From NCBI GenBank assembly GCA_965246875.1, contig CBDFFU010000003.1, forward strand, positions 1,116,001 through 1,180,000: 64,000 nucleotides of DNA, given 5' to 3'. Below are positions 61,081 to 64,000 of the stretch, in pieces. Under the pieces are notes generated by a model. That model had not been told where the DNA came from, searched no databases, and saw nothing but the letters and a program-made list of their open reading frames with translations. How positions within the stretch are numbered: the first letter of the stretch is position 1; every line of letters starts with the position of its first letter. The stretch is from DASWYT01 sp965246875. GTDB lineage: Bacteria > Pseudomonadota > Alphaproteobacteria > Micavibrionales > SZUA-601. The translations under genes were made by a program, and so were the position numbers.

Positions 61081-61682
61081 TGACCGAACCTGCACTTCTC
61101 CTCAATGACCCCTATGAAATCAAACGCCGGAAAGGAATGCTGAACCTGCCGCATGTCAAACGGCTGACACAATTCGCTGCACAATTGCGCGAAGATGGCT
61201 ATGGACAGGTGCCAGACTTTGATCCGTTGGACGGTGGCGTGAATGCGCGCATGCTGTTCCTGCTGGAAAAACCGGGTAAGGCGGGGTCGACATCGTCTGG
61301 CATCATGGGCCGTGATAACGCCACGCAATCCTGCAAAAATATGCGGCGTTTTATGCATGATGCCGGGATTGATCGGCAAGACACCATCATGTGGAACGTC
61401 GTCCCGGGTTGGAACGGCACGCAAGCCATCAAAGTCGGCGAATTGTCACGCGGCGTTGAGGCTTTGAATAGACTCATCACACTACTGCCAAAACTCAAAA
61501 TCATCGTGTGTGTTGGCCGCCGCGCGCAAAGCGCTGAACCATTCGTCACAAAACCAGAACTGACATTTTTTCACTCCTATCATCCATCCCCCAACAACTT
61601 CGCCGCCGCTTTCGATCATTGGTCGCAAATACCGGTCGAATGGAAAAAAGCAAATGATTGTTTAACAAAGCAAACATGCTAA
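61080..61682 (+). CDS. Uracil-DNA-glycosylase-superfamily protein
   Basis: 200 residues. ARMLFLLEKPGKAG followed by SGIMGRDNATQSCKNMRRFMHDAGID, then IMWNVVPGWNG, resembles motif 1 and the following helix of the UDG fold. LKIIVCVGRRAQ and HSYHPSPNNF (motif 2, His) complete it. The usual catalytic Asp or Asn of motif 1 is not obvious. It is the third gene of a coupled trio with an ASCH-like and an unknown protein. Activity on uracil is not established. Confidence 0.78.
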   Translation: MTEPALLLNDPYEIKRRKGMLNLPHVKRLTQFAAQLREDGYGQVPDFDPLDGGVNARMLFLLEKPGKAGSTSSGIMGRDNATQSCKNMRRFMHDAGIDRQDTIMWNVVPGWNGTQAIKVGELSRGVEALNRLITLLPKLKIIVCVGRRAQSAEPFVTKPELTFFHSYHPSPNNFAAAFDHWSQIPVEWKKANDCLTKQTC

Positions 61683-61711
61683 AATAAAAAAGTTCAAAAG
61701 GGGAATAATAG

Positions 61712-62338
61712 ATGGCTTGGGATATTCTCGATACCGAAACAATTGCCAAAACACCACGCTTTGATCTTATCAAAGAAAGTGTTCGTTTGCCGAACGGTAA
61801 GATCAAGGATTTCTATCTCACCAAACATGGCGATAGTGCTATCATCATGCCGATAACAACAGATGGCAAAATCGTTTTGTTGAACGAATACCGTCATCCA
61901 TGTCGTGAGAAATTATTGAGTCTTGCTGGCGGTCATCTGGAAGAGGGTGATAACCCACAGGATGCAGCTGAGCGTGAATTGATGGAGGAAACCGGCTACA
62001 CGGCAGACAGGTTTGAATTTGTTCAAGCGATCTATGCCGACCCGCCACGCACAGGTCGCAAGTGGCATTTTTTTATCGGACACAATGCGCAATTGGTTGC
62101 AAAACAGGACTTAACCGAGTTTGAAGATCTTGAAATTGTTTTGATGTCTCCAGCAGAATTGATCGACGCATTAAGACGTGGCATGGTAACAAATCTGCCA
62201 GATATGGGGTTGATGTATCTGGGTTTGCAAAAACTTGGATTTTTTTTAATAATAGGAACACGTCATGCCAAGAACACTCGATCTTATTTTATTCGTCCGC
62301 CAGCAAATGGTGACCATGCTGGATGGTTTGACCGTTGA
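61712..62338 (+). CDS. Nudix hydrolase, ADP-ribose pyrophosphatase-like
   Basis: 208 residues as read. The box GGHLEEGDNPQDAAERELMEETGY is perfect, and the upstream IVLLNEYRHPCREKLLSLAGG is typical of ADP-sugar hydrolases. The last 30 residues (LIIGTRHAKNTRSYFIRPPANG) run through the ribosome site and start of the next gene. An eight-T run at 62240-62247 lies exactly where a seven-T version would stop the protein as LGFF. The tail is therefore probably an artefact or a recent slip. Confidence 0.85.
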   Translation: MAWDILDTETIAKTPRFDLIKESVRLPNGKIKDFYLTKHGDSAIIMPITTDGKIVLLNEYRHPCREKLLSLAGGHLEEGDNPQDAAERELMEETGYTADRFEFVQAIYADPPRTGRKWHFFIGHNAQLVAKQDLTEFEDLEIVLMSPAELIDALRRGMVTNLPDMGLMYLGLQKLGFFLIIGTRHAKNTRSYFIRPPANGDHAGWFDR

Positions 62339-62729
62339 GCAGGTCAACGAAATTCCCAATGGTTTCAACAATAACCTGATCTGGAATCTGGCGCATATGG
62401 TGTCAGTTGAACAAGGTTATTTGTATGGCAAGGGCGGGATTACGCCGCCGGTCGATGCCACGCTGATCGCCGATTACGGCAATGGCACGTTTCCCAAAGA
62501 ATTTGTCAGCCAAGATGAAATCACCATGATCAAAGAGCTGGCGATTTCCAGCGTCGAACGCTTGCGCCAAGATGTTGAATCCGGCGCATTCGCCAATTTT
62601 CCGCCGACAACTATTACGCCTAAAGCTATATCACTTGATACCATTCACGACGCATTGGAATTTATTCTGTTCCACGAAGGACTGCATCTGGGAACAGCAA
62701 AAGCCTTGAAAGGTGCTATCAACAATTAG
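62265..62729 (+). CDS. DinB-like four-helix protein
   Basis: 154 residues. A helical bundle with NNLIWNLAHMVSVEQGYLYG and a C-terminal FHEGLHLGTAKAL supplies the histidines expected of the DinB/YfiT metal site. Many such proteins are thiol-dependent or metal-dependent transferases, and the reaction here is unknown. AGGA precedes the ATG. The end of the Nudix gene overlaps it. Confidence 0.85.
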   Translation: MPRTLDLILFVRQQMVTMLDGLTVEQVNEIPNGFNNNLIWNLAHMVSVEQGYLYGKGGITPPVDATLIADYGNGTFPKEFVSQDEITMIKELAISSVERLRQDVESGAFANFPPTTITPKAISLDTIHDALEFILFHEGLHLGTAKALKGAINN

Positions 62730-62739
62730 TTTAAATACA

Positions 62740-62766
62740 AAAAAGCCGGCAGATGCCGGCTTTTTC
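62740..62766. terminator. Bidirectional Rho-independent terminator
   Basis: AAAAAGCCGGC and GCCGGCTTTTT around an AGAT loop, between the convergent DinB-like and carbonic anhydrase genes. Confidence 0.92.
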
Positions 62767-62783
62767 AATTCACTATTTAGAGC

Positions 62784-63692
62784 TTACAATATTTCCATCG
62801 CCAGTGCGCAAATTTCGCTATCCAGCAACGCCGGACTGGTCAAGGCCAAACATGCCGATTGCGCAGCATGCTTAATTTTAGCACCTGTTTTGCGCAAGGC
62901 GGGTATGTCACTTTGAGCGCCGGAAGACACGACGCCAGGACGACGCTTTTTTGCGGCATCCTCCAGTTCTTTCATCTGCTTGAGATAACCGGTAATCGAA
63001 ATGGCGGCATCGCGGTCGATTGAGGCATGACACATGGCCGCCGACACGGAATTATCGAGAATATTTTCAAACACATTCGTCATCGGATTGTAATTCAGCA
63101 AGGCACCATGTGCCATGTCGAAATACCAGCCATGCAGTTTCAAGCGTCCGGCTTCAACTGCTTCCCGCACCCAAGAGTAGCTCATCAAGTTGTTGACCGA
63201 GACCAGGATGGACGTTTTTTCGAGAATGGCCGATTGATCGTCGAGCGATTTTTTCGGGAACGTGGCGCGCACTTTGTCACGGGCATCTGACCCAATGGCG
63301 ATCCATTTGGCGATGAAGCTGTTATCTGTCGCCAGCTCAGGACCGGATGAGGCAAGAGCGCGGCAACCGCCGCACAACGCGTGACCCATGACTACAATAT
63401 GTTCGACCTTGAGAACCTTGACGGCATATTCAACGGCCGCTGTGGTGCCATGACCGCGATGGTCATGTTCATCATCCTGATTGACCAGGGCGGCGATGTT
63501 GCGGACAGAGAAAATATCGCCTGGGCTGCTGCGTGTAATCAGAGCCGGGTCGATGCGCGAGTCGGAACAGGCGATCATCATGACTTTCGGGGATTGCCCG
63601 TCATTGACCAGCCGTTCATATAGTTTGCGGTCTTTCTTGAAGTAATCATGGTGAAAGCCGCGAAACCCCTTAATCATTTTTCTGAAACCCAT
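62784..63692 (-). CDS. Beta carbonic anhydrase with C-terminal extension
   Basis: 302 residues. It interconverts CO2 and bicarbonate. Zinc ligands are C42 (ACSDSR, with D44 and R46), H104 and C107 (GHALCGGC). The core of about 215 residues is typical. The C-terminal 85 residues (from about MTNVFENILDNSVSAAMCH) are extra and helical, with a basic patch (DAAKKRRPG) of unknown role. The first ATG is followed by MIKGFRGFHHDYF, a usual N-terminus. It is a single gene. Confidence 0.93.
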   Translation of the reverse strand: MGFRKMIKGFRGFHHDYFKKDRKLYERLVNDGQSPKVMMIACSDSRIDPALITRSSPGDIFSVRNIAALVNQDDEHDHRGHGTTAAVEYAVKVLKVEHIVVMGHALCGGCRALASSGPELATDNSFIAKWIAIGSDARDKVRATFPKKSLDDQSAILEKTSILVSVNNLMSYSWVREAVEAGRLKLHGWYFDMAHGALLNYNPMTNVFENILDNSVSAAMCHASIDRDAAISITGYLKQMKELEDAAKKRRPGVVSSGAQSDIPALRKTGAKIKHAAQSACLALTSPALLDSEICALAMEIL

Positions 63693-64000
63693 GATAGCCT
63701 CCTGAGCGTGTCGGTGTTGCTGTGGTAATAGTGTGGCACCAAGTTTTGACGCTTGGAATACCTGTTTCAGACGTTGGCCCGGACACTGTTTGGATATGCG
63801 CCCGGATCGCTCCTGCTTCTGAGTTATGGTTAAAAATTATTGCTTAGTAGTCTCAACTATAATAAGTTTATCCTATGGATGTCAATAACGAAATAATATT
63901 TCTTTTAAAAGGTTAATATTGTCTTGACATTCAGGAAAATCAAAACCTTAAATTTACTTCACCACAATAAAATAAGCTGTTCAATTTAGACCACAATTCG
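63693..64000. other. Non-coding stretch at the window edge
   Basis: 308 bases without a credible gene on either strand. The part near 63710 holds the upstream region and ribosome site (GGAGG) of the carbonic anhydrase gene. From about 63830 the sequence is strongly AT-rich. TTGACA is present near 63933, but no convincing -10 box accompanies it. No repeat or RNA gene was recognised. Confidence 0.6.

Noticed and set aside
1..64000. CRISPR arrays, transposases, integrases and rRNA genes
   Set aside because: I looked for regularly spaced direct repeats, DDE or tyrosine recombinase motifs and conserved rRNA segments, and saw none.

Overview
The window reads as a chromosomal segment of an alphaproteobacterium with roughly balanced base composition. 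The signs are the divergent fliX/flgI pair, the MotE-type and FlgN-like flagellar proteins, the order SPOR protein-nagZ-scpA-scpB-tatABC-serS-pcm-M23-yajC-secDF, and an adrenodoxin-type ferredoxin. A Micavibrio-like or Rhodospirillales-related lineage would fit, but this placement is inference. There are no rRNA genes, CRISPR arrays, insertion sequences or recognisable prophage. Mobile-looking content is limited to a toxin-antitoxin pair and a few AT-rich stretches of unknown genes.

Layout. 1-1.6 kb: the 5' part of gpmI and a secreted unknown. 1.7-4.2 kb: flgI-flgJ-flgN (minus) diverging from fliX. 4.3-7 kb: a possible kinase-like unknown, tRNA-Pro, a surface-antigen-like exported protein and corA. 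7-22.5 kb: the main flagellar region, with motB and flgF-flgG-flgA-flgH (minus), fliL-fliM-unknown-motE-TPR protein (plus), fliO-fliP and flagellin-flgK-flgL (minus). Three near-identical sigma-54-type sites precede flgI, flgF and flagellin. 22.7-26.6 kb: a 52-residue unlisted gene, a TRIC-type channel, ferredoxin, an AbrB/Doc toxin-antitoxin module, mnmA and an orphan DotI/IcmL-like periplasmic protein. 26.7-31.5 kb: odhB and lpd of the 2-oxoglutarate dehydrogenase complex, separated by an AT-rich insert of unknown genes, one of them split at a TA repeat. 31.5-39.4 kb: amidase, tRNA-His, tRNA-Leu, tig, tandem Nudix genes, xth, a membrane-anchored methyltransferase, an IscA/ErpA protein and a SPOR protein.

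39.4-49.9 kb is a dense plus-strand housekeeping run covering cell-wall recycling (nagZ), chromosome condensation (scpAB), Tat export, seryl-tRNA synthetase, protein repair (pcm), a degenerate LytM factor and Sec accessory proteins (yajC-secD-secF). 50-54.7 kb (minus): Fe superoxide dismutase, HAD, HIT, kdsB, Nudix, alkyladenine glycosylase and a diverged RNB-like protein. 54.8-60.3 kb (plus): yaaA, cytidine deaminase and the ribonucleotide reductase locus. 60.4-63.7 kb: an ASCH-like/unknown/uracil-DNA-glycosylase-like trio, Nudix, DinB-like and a beta carbonic anhydrase.

The most unusual locus is nrdA-small ORF-nrdB. NrdB lacks the radical tyrosine and has a glutamate first metal ligand, as in Chlamydia-type class Ic enzymes. 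The 63-residue protein between the subunits ends in a copy of the redox-active NrdA tail (C-x-G-C-Q). This may be a free-standing tail peptide for the reductase. Other points to follow up are the TA-repeat frameshift, the two operators over the toxin-antitoxin promoter, the orphan DotI/IcmL-like protein and the catalytically degenerate RNB-like protein.
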